Shown here: positions 8,780-17,058 of the stretch, in pieces
How positions within the stretch are numbered: the stretch's first letter is position 1
How the letters are laid out: each line of letters opens with the position of its first letter
DNA from: Streptomyces sp. NBC_00568
GTDB taxonomy: Bacteria > Actinomycetota > Actinomycetes > Streptomycetales > Streptomycetaceae
Reading direction: 5' to 3'
Length of the DNA: 64,000 bases
Assembly (NCBI RefSeq): GCF_026341855.1
Contig: NZ_JAPENW010000001.1
Span: forward strand, 3,401,001 to 3,465,000
Notes under the pieces: generated by a model
Seen by the model: the letters and a program-made list of their open reading frames with translations, nothing else
Database searches by the model: none
Told to the model about the DNA's origin: nothing
Made by a program: the position numbers and the translations under genes

Positions 8780-9759
8780 CCGAGAACCTTTCCGTGCCGC
8801 TTGATACCGAAGCGCCGACGGAAGTACAGACGGAGGCACCGACCGAAGTGCGGACGGAAGCGCCGACGGAGGCATCGACCGAAGTGCGGACGGAAGCGCC
8901 CACGGACGTACTGCCGGAAGCGCCGGTGGGCGGGCTGGACGGGCCGCCGGCCGTGTCCCCGGCCGATCCGTTCCCGGCGCAGCCCCCTGTGAAGAAGGAT
9001 CGTCGTGTCCTCCGCGCCACGCTGCGCTGGACCGCGGCGGTCGTGGCGTTCGCGGCGGCCTGCACGGCCGCCACGTACGGCATCACGGAGATGAAGCGCA
9101 CCGACGTCCCGGGGCTGGCCACCGCCTCCGACGGGCGGTGGGACTACCCCGAGATCCAGCTGCCGCCGCTGCCCTCGGGCAGCCCGCGCCCCTTCGACGA
9201 GGCGAACACGACCAGCGTCCACCACGCCGACCTGCGGAAGCTGCTGCTGCCCTCGCCCAAGGGCGCGACGGCCGACAAGGGCCTGCGCGGTGCGGACGGC
9301 TGGCTGCCGAGGAAGGACTTCCTGGCCGGGTACGCCTCGAAGGACGACCGCGACGACATCGGCCAGTTGCTGACCGACTACGGCCTGCGGCACATCGCCG
9401 CCCGCGGCTGGACCACCCCGGACGGCACCCACACCCGGATCTACCTGCTCCGGTTCGATACTGCCGCGGTCGTCGACGCGCTCCAGCAGGACGAGTTCAC
9501 GAGCTGGGACAGCCCGAACTTCGCGCTCCGGGGCGCCGCCGACGTGCACAGCGACGAGAGCTTCCCGGACAGCACCCGGATGGACGACGTCGCCCGCTAC
9601 GCGTACACGGAGGCCAAGCCGTACGGCGCCGAGCAGGTCCGGCAGGCGTACCTGGTGGCCGGAGACACCCTCGGGCTGGTGGTGCAGTCCCGCAAGGGCC
9701 GGGCGCTCGCGGTTCCCTTCCAGCAGACGGTGGTCCTGCAGAGCCAGCTCCTCGGCTGA
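8776..9759 (+). CDS. single-pass membrane protein, paralogue 3 of 3, with TEAPTEV repeats
   Basis: A 327-residue protein. The N-terminus carries about eight T-E-(A/V)-(P/R)-T-type units (8808-8910), then KKDRR, one helix (AAVVAFAAACTAATYGITEM), and an external domain containing LRKLLLPSPKG and GADGWLPRKDFLAGY that aligns with paralogue 1. The ATGA overlap couples it to paralogue 2, and a hairpin ends the operon. Fast-evolving charged or low-complexity cytoplasmic tails on a conserved external domain suggest a surface complex, but nothing in the sequence gives its job. Confidence 0.75.
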   Translation: MTENLSVPLDTEAPTEVQTEAPTEVRTEAPTEASTEVRTEAPTDVLPEAPVGGLDGPPAVSPADPFPAQPPVKKDRRVLRATLRWTAAVVAFAAACTAATYGITEMKRTDVPGLATASDGRWDYPEIQLPPLPSGSPRPFDEANTTSVHHADLRKLLLPSPKGATADKGLRGADGWLPRKDFLAGYASKDDRDDIGQLLTDYGLRHIAARGWTTPDGTHTRIYLLRFDTAAVVDALQQDEFTSWDSPNFALRGAADVHSDESFPDSTRMDDVARYAYTEAKPYGAEQVRQAYLVAGDTLGLVVQSRKGRALAVPFQQTVVLQSQLLG

Positions 9760-9796
9760 GGCCGGACGCCCCGACAGGGTGTACCTGAAAGAGAGT

Positions 9797-9829
9797 GCCG
9801 GGCCCCAGCCGCGTAAGCTGGGGCCCGGC
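9797..9829 (+). terminator. hairpin after the three-paralogue operon
   Basis: A 13-bp perfect inverted repeat (GCCGGGCCCCAGC / GCTGGGGCCCGGC) with a 7-base loop. Confidence 0.8.
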
Positions 9830-9897
9830 CTTGTGTACCTCCCCAGTCTCGGCTGCGCCCGGGCGGGGACCCCGTTCCGCTCATCGAGGAGCACCCC

Positions 9898-9996
9898 GTG
9901 GAGATCTTCTTCGAAACCCTGCTGGTCCTGGTCTGCGTCGGCGTGCTCGCCTTCGCCGGACTGGCCGTGAAGAAGCTGTACCAGGGCCAGCGCTGA
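9898..9996 (+). CDS. 32-residue membrane micropeptide
   Basis: A short GTG-initiated ORF encodes a 32-residue peptide starting MEIFFETLL and ending KKLYQGQR. One membrane helix occupies about residues 4-23, followed by the basic cytoplasmic tail. A GAGGAG site lies 7 bases before the start. It sits 26 bases before the nitrobindin-like gene, to which it is probably co-transcribed. It is supported by codon position GC bias, the ribosome site and the clean topology; its function is unknown. Confidence 0.7.
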   Translation: MEIFFETLLVLVCVGVLAFAGLAVKKLYQGQR

Positions 9997-10021
9997 CCCC
10001 CATCAAGGAACTGCTCAGCTC

Positions 10022-10597
10022 ATGATCGAGATCCCGTCGGACCTCCATAAGGACCTGGTCCCCCTTGTCTTCCTGCTCGGCGACTGGGCCGGAGTCGGTG
10101 TCCACGACTTCCCCGGCTCCGAGAAGTGCAACTTCGGGCAGGAGGTCAGCTTCACGCACGACGGGCGGGACTTCCTGGAGTACCGCTCGCACAGCTGGGT
10201 GCTCGACGCGGACGGCGAGAAGGTCCGGCCGCTGGAGTCGGAGGCCGGTTTCTGGCGTATCGACTCCGACCGCAAGGTCGAGGTCGTGATGACCCGCGAC
10301 GACGGCGTCGTCGAGATCTGGTACGGCGAGCTGGCCGACAAGAAGCCGCAGATCGACCTGGTCACCGACGCCGTGGCCCGTACGGCCGCGGCCGGTCCCT
10401 ACAGCGGCGGCAAGCGCCTCTACGGCTATGTGAACAGCGACCTCATGTGGGTCGGCGAGAAGCAGACCCCCGAGGTCGAGCTGCGCCCCTACATGTCCGG
10501 ACACCTGAAGAAGGTCGTCACCCCGGAGGACGTCGAGCGCTGGGCCAAGGCCCTGCCCGACGACATGCCGGACGACGGGATCGCCTTCTTCAAGTAG
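10022..10597 (+). CDS. nitrobindin-type heme-binding beta-barrel protein (FABP-like)
   Basis: A 191-residue protein with the family signature G-x-W-x-G-x-G (LLGDWAGVGVHDFP) and the closing strand pattern of the THAP4/nitrobindin ten-stranded barrel. Bacterial members bind ferric heme and react with nitric oxide or peroxynitrite. The proximal histidine in this family lies near the C-terminus; HLKKVVTP is a candidate. In Streptomyces it is conserved next to the nickel regulator nur, as here. ATG 10022 is preceded by AAGGAACTG. Confidence 0.85.
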   Translation: MIEIPSDLHKDLVPLVFLLGDWAGVGVHDFPGSEKCNFGQEVSFTHDGRDFLEYRSHSWVLDADGEKVRPLESEAGFWRIDSDRKVEVVMTRDDGVVEIWYGELADKKPQIDLVTDAVARTAAAGPYSGGKRLYGYVNSDLMWVGEKQTPEVELRPYMSGHLKKVVTPEDVERWAKALPDDMPDDGIAFFK

Positions 10598-10652
10598 GCC
10601 GCCGTGTAGTTCATCAGGTCGGCACCGACGGGAATGGTCCTAGACTTCCAGT

Positions 10653-11078
10653 GTGGTGAGCACCGACTGGAAGAGCGACCTCAGGCAGCGCGGCTACCGG
10701 CTGACGCCGCAGCGCCAGCTTGTCCTCGAAGCAGTGGACACCCTGGAGCACGCGACCCCCGACGACATCCTCGTGGAAGTGAGGAAGACGGCGTCGGGGG
10801 TCAACATTTCCACCGTGTACCGGACCCTGGAGCTTCTGGAGGAGCTCGGGCTGGTCAGCCATGCCCATCTGGGGCACGGCGCGCCGACCTACCATCTGGC
10901 CGACCGGCACCACCACATCCACCTCGTCTGCCGTGACTGCACGAACGTCATCGAGGCCGACGTCTCGGTCGCCGCCGAGTTCACCGCGAAGCTCCGGGAC
11001 ACCTTCGGCTTCGAGACGGACATGAAGCACTTCGCCATCTTCGGACGCTGCAAGGACTGCGCGGCCCGGAAGAAGTGA
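10653..11078 (+). CDS. nur: Nur, nickel-responsive Fur-family repressor
   Basis: A 141-residue Fur-family protein. A winged-helix DNA-binding domain (QRGYRLTPQRQLVLEAV ... ISTVYRTLELLEELGLV) is followed by a dimerisation domain with the metal-binding run ADRHHHIHLVCRDC and MKHFAIFGRC. From memory the sequence is nearly identical to S. coelicolor Nur, which represses nickel uptake and the iron superoxide dismutase gene when nickel is bound. Starts GTG 10653 and GTG 10656 are both possible. No ribosome site is present, and a TAGACT -10-like hexamer at 10631-10636 ends 16 bases upstream, so a leaderless or near-leaderless mRNA is likely. Confidence 0.88.
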   Translation: MVSTDWKSDLRQRGYRLTPQRQLVLEAVDTLEHATPDDILVEVRKTASGVNISTVYRTLELLEELGLVSHAHLGHGAPTYHLADRHHHIHLVCRDCTNVIEADVSVAAEFTAKLRDTFGFETDMKHFAIFGRCKDCAARKK

Positions 11079-11186
11079 TCGTGAAGAGGCGATCGTGAAG
11101 GTGCGACGTGGAGGGACGATCGGATCAGGTGATCATGCGGTCGTCGTCCCAGAAATAAAATCGGCGACCTCGCGGTCGTAGTGTGT

Positions 11187-12158
11187 ATGTCCATGAAGAG
11201 CTCCCTCCTGTCCCTGCCCGGAGCCGTTCCCGCCGAGGGCGTGGACGAAGGCGTCGCCGCCCACTACGGCGACCTGTTCCGTGAGCAGCGTGCCCTTGCC
11301 GACGGCATCGGCTTCGTGGACCTCTCGCACCGCGGAGTCGTCACCGTCACCGGCGGCGACCGGCTGGCCTGGCTTCACCTGCTGCTCACCCAGCACGTCA
11401 CCGACCTCCCGGTGGGCCGCGCCACCGAGGCGCTGATCCTCTCCGCGAACGGCCACATCGAGCACGCGCTGTACCTCGTGGACGACGGCACGACGGTGTG
11501 GATGCACACGGAACCCGACACCCAGGAGGCGCTGATCGCCTACCTGGAGTCGATGAAGTTCTTCTACCGCGTCGAAGTCGCCGACCGCACCGCCGACTTC
11601 GCGGTCGTCGAGCTCCCGGCCGGTTCGATCGCCGAGGTCCCCGAGGGCGTCGTCGTCCGCGAGACGCCGTACGGCCGTGATCTCTTCCTCCCGCGCGCGG
11701 ACCTGGACGCGTACGCCGCCAAGGCCGGCCCCGCGGCCGGACTCCTCGCCCACGAGGCCCTGCGCGTCGAGCAGCACCGGCCCCGCCTCGGCTTCGAGAC
11801 CGACCACCGCACCATCCCGCACGAGCTGGGCTGGATCGGCACCGCGGTGCACCTCCAGAAGGGCTGCTACCGCGGCCAGGAGACGGTCGCCCGCGTCCAG
11901 AACCTGGGCAAGCCCCCGCGCCGGCTGGTCTTCCTCCACCTCGACGGCAGCGAGGTCCATCTGCCCCCGCACGGGACCGAGCTGCGCCTCGCGTCCGAGG
12001 ACCCCGACGGCCGCAAGATCGGCTTCATCACGACGTCCGTACGCCATCACGAACTGGGCCCGATCGCGCTGGCGCTCGTGAAGCGCAACGTGCCGCTGGA
12101 CGCCGCGCTGATGGCGGACTCGACGGCGGCGGCACAGGAGGTCGTGGTCGAGCCGTAG
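11187..12158 (+). CDS. YgfZ/GcvT-like folate-binding protein
   Basis: About 324 residues with the YgfZ signature K-G-C-Y-R-G-Q-E-T, which holds the conserved cysteine. The family resembles the glycine-cleavage T protein and helps assemble or repair iron-sulfur clusters using tetrahydrofolate. Start: ATG 11187 (or ATG 11193; the frame opens at GTG 11181). A TAGTGT hexamer directly upstream suggests a leaderless transcript. It lies downstream of nur on the same strand but is separated by about 110 bases. Confidence 0.85.
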   Translation: MSMKSSLLSLPGAVPAEGVDEGVAAHYGDLFREQRALADGIGFVDLSHRGVVTVTGGDRLAWLHLLLTQHVTDLPVGRATEALILSANGHIEHALYLVDDGTTVWMHTEPDTQEALIAYLESMKFFYRVEVADRTADFAVVELPAGSIAEVPEGVVVRETPYGRDLFLPRADLDAYAAKAGPAAGLLAHEALRVEQHRPRLGFETDHRTIPHELGWIGTAVHLQKGCYRGQETVARVQNLGKPPRRLVFLHLDGSEVHLPPHGTELRLASEDPDGRKIGFITTSVRHHELGPIALALVKRNVPLDAALMADSTAAAQEVVVEP

Positions 12159-12242
12159 GGCTCACATCTCCGGGAGGGGCCATGTCCTCGGGAGGGGCGA
12201 TGCCCTCGGGAGGGATCAGTCCTCGGGAGGGCTCACATCTCC
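12158..12242. repeat. short direct repeats of CTCGGGAGGG
   Basis: Four copies of CTCGGGAGGG (the first CTCCGGGAGGG) sit between the convergent YgfZ-like and dtd genes, flanked by two copies of GGCTCACATCTCC. The last repeat runs into the 3' end of dtd. They are probably slippage products. Confidence 0.6.
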
Positions 12243-12658
12243 AGGAGGACGGTGAACGGGCCGTCGTTCGTCAGTGAGACCCGCATCTGGGCGCCGAAGC
12301 GGCCCGTGGCCACCGTGGCACCCAGGGCGCGGAGTTGGGCGACGACCTCGTCGACGAGGGGCTCGGCCACCTCGCCGGGGGCGGCGGCGTTCCAGGTGGG
12401 GCGGCGGCCCTTGCGGGCGTCGCCGTACAGCGTGAACTGGCTGATGACGAGCAGCGGCGCGTCGATGTCGGAGCAGGACCGTTCGTCGGCCAGCATCCGA
12501 ACGGACCAGAGTTTGCGAGCGAGTTGGGCCGCCTTCTCCTTGGTGTCCTCGTGCGTGACCCCGACCAGGACGCACAGTCCCTCGCCGCTGATCTCGCCGA
12601 CCGTCTCGCCGTCCACGACGACGCTCGCGCCGTCCACCCTCTGCACCACCGCACGCAT
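12233..12658 (-). CDS. dtd: D-aminoacyl-tRNA deacylase
   Basis: A 141-residue enzyme that hydrolyses D-amino acids wrongly attached to tRNA. It begins [17 protein letters not shown] and carries the two family motifs, S-Q-F-T-L-Y and T-N-D-G-P-F-T (the cross-subunit Gly-Pro motif), so it should be an active dimer. ATG 12658 is chosen over the GTG-like upstream extension because the family always starts MRAVVQRV. Confidence 0.95.
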   Translation of the reverse strand: MRAVVQRVDGASVVVDGETVGEISGEGLCVLVGVTHEDTKEKAAQLARKLWSVRMLADERSCSDIDAPLLVISQFTLYGDARKGRRPTWNAAAPGEVAEPLVDEVVAQLRALGATVATGRFGAQMRVSLTNDGPFTVLLEM

Positions 12659-12850
12659 GCGGACCATGATGCCGTGTCACGCCGGGGTCACGCGCTGCGG
12701 GCCCTTCGCGTGATTTCTGAGGGTAACCAACCCGCCATCTGGGGCCGATAGGGTCACTCGGGCACATAGCGACCATCCGGGGTGGCACCATGCGGGGTGT
12801 CGCGGTGCACCCGTTGGGTGGACCGCTGTTCGAGGGGACGGTAGAGGCAC

Positions 12851-13507
12851 ATGAGCACATCGAGGACCGGGCAGCAGCCCGGGGCCGTGTCATTGACCCG
12901 CACGAGTGAACGGGCGCGGAGGATGACGGCCCGGCCGCCGGTGCAGCGCACCGACAGCGGCCCGCGGGCCGCCGAACCGGCCCGGCCCGGCGTCGCCTCG
13001 CTCCGGCTGCCCGAACTGCGGACGCTGCGCCGCGACGCCCAGCGGGACGAGGCCGACCTCAGTTATGTCCGGCGGCTGCTCCAGGGGCGTATCGACATCC
13101 TGCGCGCGGAGCTCGCGCGCCGCGGGGAGCGCCGGGTGCCCGGCGCGGTCTCCGGACCCTGGTCGCTGGTGGACGGCGGGAAGCCGTCCGTCGTCGAGCG
13201 GCTCTCGGAGATCCTGACGGACGCGCCGGCCCGGTACCGCTCCTCGGCCCGCCATGTGACGGTGGGCACGCCGCACGGCGAGGAGTACCGGGCGCTGGCC
13301 GCCGACATGCTCGCCGAGGTGGAGCTGTCGGACCTGGACGCCCGGACGGACGAAGAGCTGGTCGCGGGACTGGGACGCCTCGTCCGCTATGAGCAGCAGG
13401 TCTCCCGGCAGCGCCAGCAGCTTCAGCGCACGGCCGACGACTGCAGCGCCGAGATCGCCCGCAGGTACCGTGAAGGCGAAGCACAAGTAGACGACCTGCT
13501 CATGTGA
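12851..13507 (+). CDS. rsiG: RsiG, c-di-GMP-dependent anti-sigma factor of WhiG
   Basis: A 218-residue coiled-coil protein. Two copies of the c-di-GMP-binding signature E(x3)S(x2)R(x3)Q(x3)D are intact: E67-S71-R74-Q78-D82 and E181-S185-R188-Q192-D196. In S. venezuelae RsiG loaded with two c-di-GMP molecules holds the sporulation sigma factor WhiG inactive, so this gene links the second messenger to sporulation timing. The N-terminal 50 residues are disordered. The start is ATG 12851 after GGTAGAGG; residue 25 is an alternative Met. Confidence 0.9.
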   Translation: MSTSRTGQQPGAVSLTRTSERARRMTARPPVQRTDSGPRAAEPARPGVASLRLPELRTLRRDAQRDEADLSYVRRLLQGRIDILRAELARRGERRVPGAVSGPWSLVDGGKPSVVERLSEILTDAPARYRSSARHVTVGTPHGEEYRALAADMLAEVELSDLDARTDEELVAGLGRLVRYEQQVSRQRQQLQRTADDCSAEIARRYREGEAQVDDLLM

Positions 13508-13650
13508 CGTGGCGGCCCCGGCGATCCCGGGGCCGAGGGCGCGCCGGAATCCAGGAGGCGCGCGCCCGCTCCACGCGGGTGGGGCGCGGTCCGGGACACG
13601 ACCCGGCCGACGCCTTCCGAGCGGGTCCCCGTTCCGGAAGGCCACCGCCG

Positions 13651-14883
13651 ATGTCCGTCGCTCCCAGCACGCCCGAAGGTTCCCCCGCTCCCGACGACAC
13701 CTCCCGCATACCCGGCACCTCCGGCATACCCGCCACGCCGAGTGTGCCCGGCACGACGGGCGGCACGGGCAGCACGGGAACGCCAGGTGCGGCCGGTACA
13801 CCCGCCGCACCGGGCACGTCCGGTACACCCGGTACACCCGCCGCTCCCGGCACGCCCGGACCCGTCGCTCCCGGACCCGCCGCTCCTGGCACGTCCGGTA
13901 CACCCGCCGCTCCCGCCGCCCCCGGCATGCCCGGCACGCCCGGTGGGCTCCCGGTTCTCGCCGAGATCGTGCGGTCCGGCTTCGTCGAGGGCCGCCACCG
14001 CGGCAGCCTGGTCGTGCTCGCCGCCGACGGGACGGTCGAGCTGGCGCTCGGCGACGTGACGGCGCCGGTCTTCCCCCGCTCGTCGAACAAGCCCATGCAG
14101 GCCGCGGGCGTCCTGCGCGCGGGCCTGGATCTGGCCGGGGAGCGCCTCGCCCTCGCCGCCGCGAGCCACTCCGGGGAGATCTTCCACCGCGACCTGGTGC
14201 AGAAGATGCTCGTCGAGCACGGACTGATCACCGAGCAGCTCCAGTGCCCGCCGGACCTGCCGCTGGACCCCGTCGAGGCCGAGGCCTACCTGGCCTCCGG
14301 TGCCGTCCGCGACCGGGTCACCATGAACTGCTCCGGCAAGCACACGGCGATGCTCGCGGTGTGCGCGCTGCGCGGATGGCCCACCGAGTCGTACCTCGAT
14401 CCCGGGCACCCCCTCCAGCAGCTGATCCACTCCGTGGTCGAGGAGGCCGCCGGGGAGCGGGTCGCCGCGGTCGGCACGGACGGCTGCGGGGCGCCCCTGA
14501 TGGCCATCACCCTCACCGGCCTCGCCCGCGCCTTCCGCTCCTTCGTCCTCGCGGCCCCCGGCTCCGCCGAACGCCGCGTCGCCGACGCCATGCGCACCCA
14601 CCCCGAGTACGTGGCCGGCACCCGGCGCCCCGACACCTGGCTGATGCGCGAGGTCCCGGGCGCTCTCTCCAAGATGGGCGCCGAGGCCGTCCAGGCGGTC
14701 GCCCTCCCCGACGGCCGTGCCCTCGCCTTCAAGATCGACGACGGCGGGGGCCGGGCACTGGGCCCCGTCCTGGCCCGCGCGCTGGGACTGCTGGGCGTGG
14801 AAGCGCCGGTGGTGACCAGGATCGGCAGCGCACCTCTGCTGGGCGGCGGGCGCGAGGTGGGGGAGATCCGGGCGGCGTTCTGA
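13651..14883 (+). CDS. asparaginase (zinc-type, ReAV-like) with collagen-like N-terminal extension
   Basis: A 410-residue protein. Residues from about 100 on form an asparaginase II (PF06089) domain that hydrolyses L-asparagine to aspartate and ammonia. Key residues of the Rhizobium ReAV type are visible: the S-x-x-K pair in RSSNKPMQ, a serine in SHSGE, and the zinc-binding set in NCSGKH and TDGCGAP. Residues about 20-98 are an unusual Gly/Pro/Thr/Ala repeat (GTSGTPAAPGTPG-like), collagen-like, with no signal peptide before it. ATG 13651 is the first start after the rsiG gap; the frame is open further upstream without a good start. Confidence 0.88.
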   Translation: MSVAPSTPEGSPAPDDTSRIPGTSGIPATPSVPGTTGGTGSTGTPGAAGTPAAPGTSGTPGTPAAPGTPGPVAPGPAAPGTSGTPAAPAAPGMPGTPGGLPVLAEIVRSGFVEGRHRGSLVVLAADGTVELALGDVTAPVFPRSSNKPMQAAGVLRAGLDLAGERLALAAASHSGEIFHRDLVQKMLVEHGLITEQLQCPPDLPLDPVEAEAYLASGAVRDRVTMNCSGKHTAMLAVCALRGWPTESYLDPGHPLQQLIHSVVEEAAGERVAAVGTDGCGAPLMAITLTGLARAFRSFVLAAPGSAERRVADAMRTHPEYVAGTRRPDTWLMREVPGALSKMGAEAVQAVALPDGRALAFKIDDGGGRALGPVLARALGLLGVEAPVVTRIGSAPLLGGGREVGEIRAAF

Positions 14884-14955
14884 GAAGGACGTCGTGGGCC
14901 GGAGTGTCCCGCGTCAGGGGCGCGGGGACTGGCGGGACCGGCCCCCACCGGCCCG

Positions 14956-15106
14956 CGGTGGGGCAACGCTCCCGCGGTGGGGGAACGCCGTCGCGGTGGG
15001 GGGAACGCCCCGGGGGAACGCCCTCGCGGTGAGGGGAACGCCCCGGGGGAACGCCCTCGCGGTGAGGGGAACGCCCCGGGGGAACGCCCCCGCGGTGGAA
15101 GAACGT
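14956..15106. repeat. 33-bp tandem repeat array
   Basis: Between the asparaginase and acetyltransferase genes there are about 2.5 near-exact copies of a 33-bp unit (core CCCTCGCGGTGAGGGGAACG, then CCCCGGGGGAACG), flanked by shorter degenerate copies of CGCGGTGGGGGAACGC. One frame would read an 11-residue repeat without a good start, so I treat it as non-coding. Confidence 0.8.
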
Positions 15107-15214
15107 CCGTGGCATGGTCCCCGTGCGGAAGGGGCGGGACGGTCTGGAGGGCGTCAGGAGGGGAGGCGCGGAAATCCCCGCGACACCCCGTCGGCGTACA
15201 CCTAGCGTGGCCCC

Positions 15215-16483
15215 ATGACCCCGCACGACGCCATCGACACGATCGATGTACGACCCATCACCACCCCCGACATCCCCGACTGGCTGCGCGCGCTGAAAAC
15301 GGGGTTCCTGCGGGCGCCGACCGTGTCGGAGCAGGAGGCCGAGGCGCGGGCGCCGGGGCTCCTCCTGCCGAGGACGCTGGGCGCGTTCGACGGCGACCGC
15401 TGTGTCGCGACCTTCAGGTCGTTCCCGCAGGAGCTCACCGTGGTCGGCGGAGCCGCCGTCCCCGCGGACGCGATCTCCAACGTGACCGTCTCGCCCACGC
15501 ACCGCCGCCGGGGCCTCCTGACCCGCATGATGGCGGCCGACCTGGCGGCGGCGAAGGAGCGGGGCGATGTCGTCGCGACGCTCATCGCCGCCGAGTACCC
15601 GATCTACGGCCGCTACGGCTTCGGCCCCGTCACCACCAGCGCCGAGTGGACCGTCGACGTACCGCGCACCGGTCTGGACCCCCGCTGGGCGGGGCCGGAC
15701 GACGGCGGCCGTATCGACCTGGAGGACGCCGAGGACGTCCGCAAGATGGGTCCCGACCTGCACGAACGCTTCCGGCGCGGCCGGCCCGGCGCGGTCAGCC
15801 GCGACGACCGCTGGTGGCAGGTCGACACCGGCCTGCTGAATCTCGGCGGCGACCCCTGGAAGGAACCGTTCTACGCCGCGTACCGATCGGCGTCCGGCGA
15901 GGTCGAGGGCCTGGTCGCCTACGAGTCGGACGACAACTGGGGTGACACCAACCAGCCCCAGAACACGGCCGAGGTGCGCTGGCTGCTCGCGGTGACACCG
16001 GCGGCCGAGCGCGCCTTGTGGCGGTACCTCTGCTCGATCGACTGGATCGCCCGGGTCAAGACCGGCCGACGCGCCCCCGACGACCTGCTGCCGCACTTCC
16101 TGCCGGACCCGCGCGCCGCCCGCATCACCACCCAGTCGGACTGGCTCTGGGTGCGGATCCTGGACGTCGTACGGGCTCTGGAGGCACGGACGTACGGGGC
16201 TGCCGGGACGCTCGTGCTGGAGGTGCTGGACGGGAGCGGGCCGGCCGGCGGCCGCTATCGGCTCCAGGCCGCCCCGGACGGTACGGCGACCTGCTCACCT
16301 ACCGCCGAGGAGGCCCAACTGACCCTGTCCGTGGCGGACTTGGCGACGTTGTGGCTCGGTGACGAGTCCGCGGTACGGCTGGTGGCGCTGGGCCGGGTCC
16401 GGGAACGGCAAGAGGGCGCCGCCTCCGTTGCCGACGCCCTGCTGCGGACGTCCAGGCGACCGTGGTGCCCGGACATCTTCTGA
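15215..16483 (+). CDS. Eis-like GNAT N-acetyltransferase
   Basis: A 422-residue protein with the three-part Eis layout: an N-terminal GNAT domain with the acetyl-CoA site [20 protein letters not shown], a second degenerate GNAT domain, and a C-terminal sterol-carrier-like domain ending in Phe (CPDIF). The tyrosine of [11 protein letters not shown] fits the general acid of mycobacterial Eis, and the terminal Phe carboxylate the general base. Relatives acetylate aminoglycosides or other amines; the native substrate is unknown. A TAGCGT hexamer close to ATG 15215 suggests a leaderless mRNA. Confidence 0.88.
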   Translation: MTPHDAIDTIDVRPITTPDIPDWLRALKTGFLRAPTVSEQEAEARAPGLLLPRTLGAFDGDRCVATFRSFPQELTVVGGAAVPADAISNVTVSPTHRRRGLLTRMMAADLAAAKERGDVVATLIAAEYPIYGRYGFGPVTTSAEWTVDVPRTGLDPRWAGPDDGGRIDLEDAEDVRKMGPDLHERFRRGRPGAVSRDDRWWQVDTGLLNLGGDPWKEPFYAAYRSASGEVEGLVAYESDDNWGDTNQPQNTAEVRWLLAVTPAAERALWRYLCSIDWIARVKTGRRAPDDLLPHFLPDPRAARITTQSDWLWVRILDVVRALEARTYGAAGTLVLEVLDGSGPAGGRYRLQAAPDGTATCSPTAEEAQLTLSVADLATLWLGDESAVRLVALGRVRERQEGAASVADALLRTSRRPWCPDIF

Positions 16484-16583
16484 ACTGCTGCTGCCGGTCG
16501 GGTGGTTCTCCTTCCACGCGGGTGCCGAGTTCTGATCCGTAGCGATTCAGTTGTGGTGGTGCGGGTTGGTGCGGTGGTGCGGA

Positions 16584-16626
16584 CCGACCGGGCTCCCGGC
16601 TCCCCTCCGGAGGGGAGCCCGGTCGG
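16584..16626. terminator. bidirectional hairpin between convergent genes
   Basis: A 14-bp perfect inverted repeat (CCGACCGGGCTCCC / GGGAGCCCGGTCGG) with a 15-base loop separates the Eis-like gene from the convergent small membrane protein gene. Confidence 0.85.
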
Positions 16627-16652
16627 CCGGACTGGCGGACGGTGGCGTCCGG

Positions 16653-16838
16653 TCAGCCGGACTGGGCGAGCAGCATCACGAGGATCACGGCCCCGATGCC
16701 GCTGATCATGGTGTTCCTGGCCTTGAGCCCGACGGACAGCGCGACGAACGCGATGATGCCCATCGGCCCGTACTCCCACTGGATGAGTTGCTCGAATCCG
16801 ATGGCAAGGGCGGCGACGGCGAGGGCGACGAGCGGCAT
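16653..16838 (-). CDS. 61-residue integral membrane protein A
   Basis: A small protein starting MPLVALAVAALAIGFEQLIQ, with two or three membrane helices covering most of its length. It shares the core GFEQL(I/V)QW(E/Q)YGP(M/A)GI and the later loop LKARN/IKAKS with protein B at 17951-18145, and the general layout with protein C at 20926-21117. It starts at ATG 16838 behind GGAGGGAC. It is transcribed away from GntR regulator 1 across a 220-base region holding two inverted repeats, so it is the likely target of that regulator. The function is unknown; size and divergent placement suggest a regulated membrane effector or sensor. Confidence 0.75.
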   Translation of the reverse strand: MPLVALAVAALAIGFEQLIQWEYGPMGIIAFVALSVGLKARNTMISGIGAVILVMLLAQSG

Positions 16839-16955
16839 GACGGTCCCTCCTTCGGGACGGGGAGGCGGACCCCCGCTGAGGACCGTCCGCCGACCACCTG
16901 CCGTGCAGGCGGGGCTTCGGCGGCCAACCCTCCGGAAGCTTGACCATGTTGTGCA

Positions 16956-16970
16956 AGTTGGCGACCAACT
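16956..16970. promoter_or_regulatory. palindromic operator candidate, AGTTGG-CGA-CCAACT
   Basis: A perfect 6+6 bp inverted repeat with a 3-base centre lies in the divergent region between membrane protein A and gntR1. The same palindrome with centre CAA recurs at 18236-18250 in the second divergent pair. The shared position makes it a likely binding site for these GntR proteins. Confidence 0.6.
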
Positions 16971-17018
16971 CACTCTTAGTTATCTCCGTGTTGGGGCGAC
17001 TAATAACCACCTATCCTG

Positions 17019-17045
17019 CAACTGCCCAAAGATGGCGGGAAGTTG
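17019..17045. promoter_or_regulatory. second inverted repeat, CAACT-N17-AGTTG
   Basis: CAACT and AGTTG arms are separated by 17 bases containing GATGGCGGG, ending 14 bases before the gntR1 start. The equivalent ACAACT-N17-AGTTGT with GATGGGGG precedes gntR2, so the element is conserved between duplicates. Confidence 0.5.
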
Positions 17046-17058
17046 TAGGGTTCTGGTT

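Noticed and set aside
14956..15106. CRISPR array
   Set aside because: The units abut without unique spacers and there are no cas genes; this also applies to the repeats at 45779-45930.
14977..15945. ORF encoding an 11-residue GNAPGERPRGE-type repeat
   Set aside because: It is the translation of the 33-bp DNA repeat and then the shadow of the Eis-like gene; no ribosome site.
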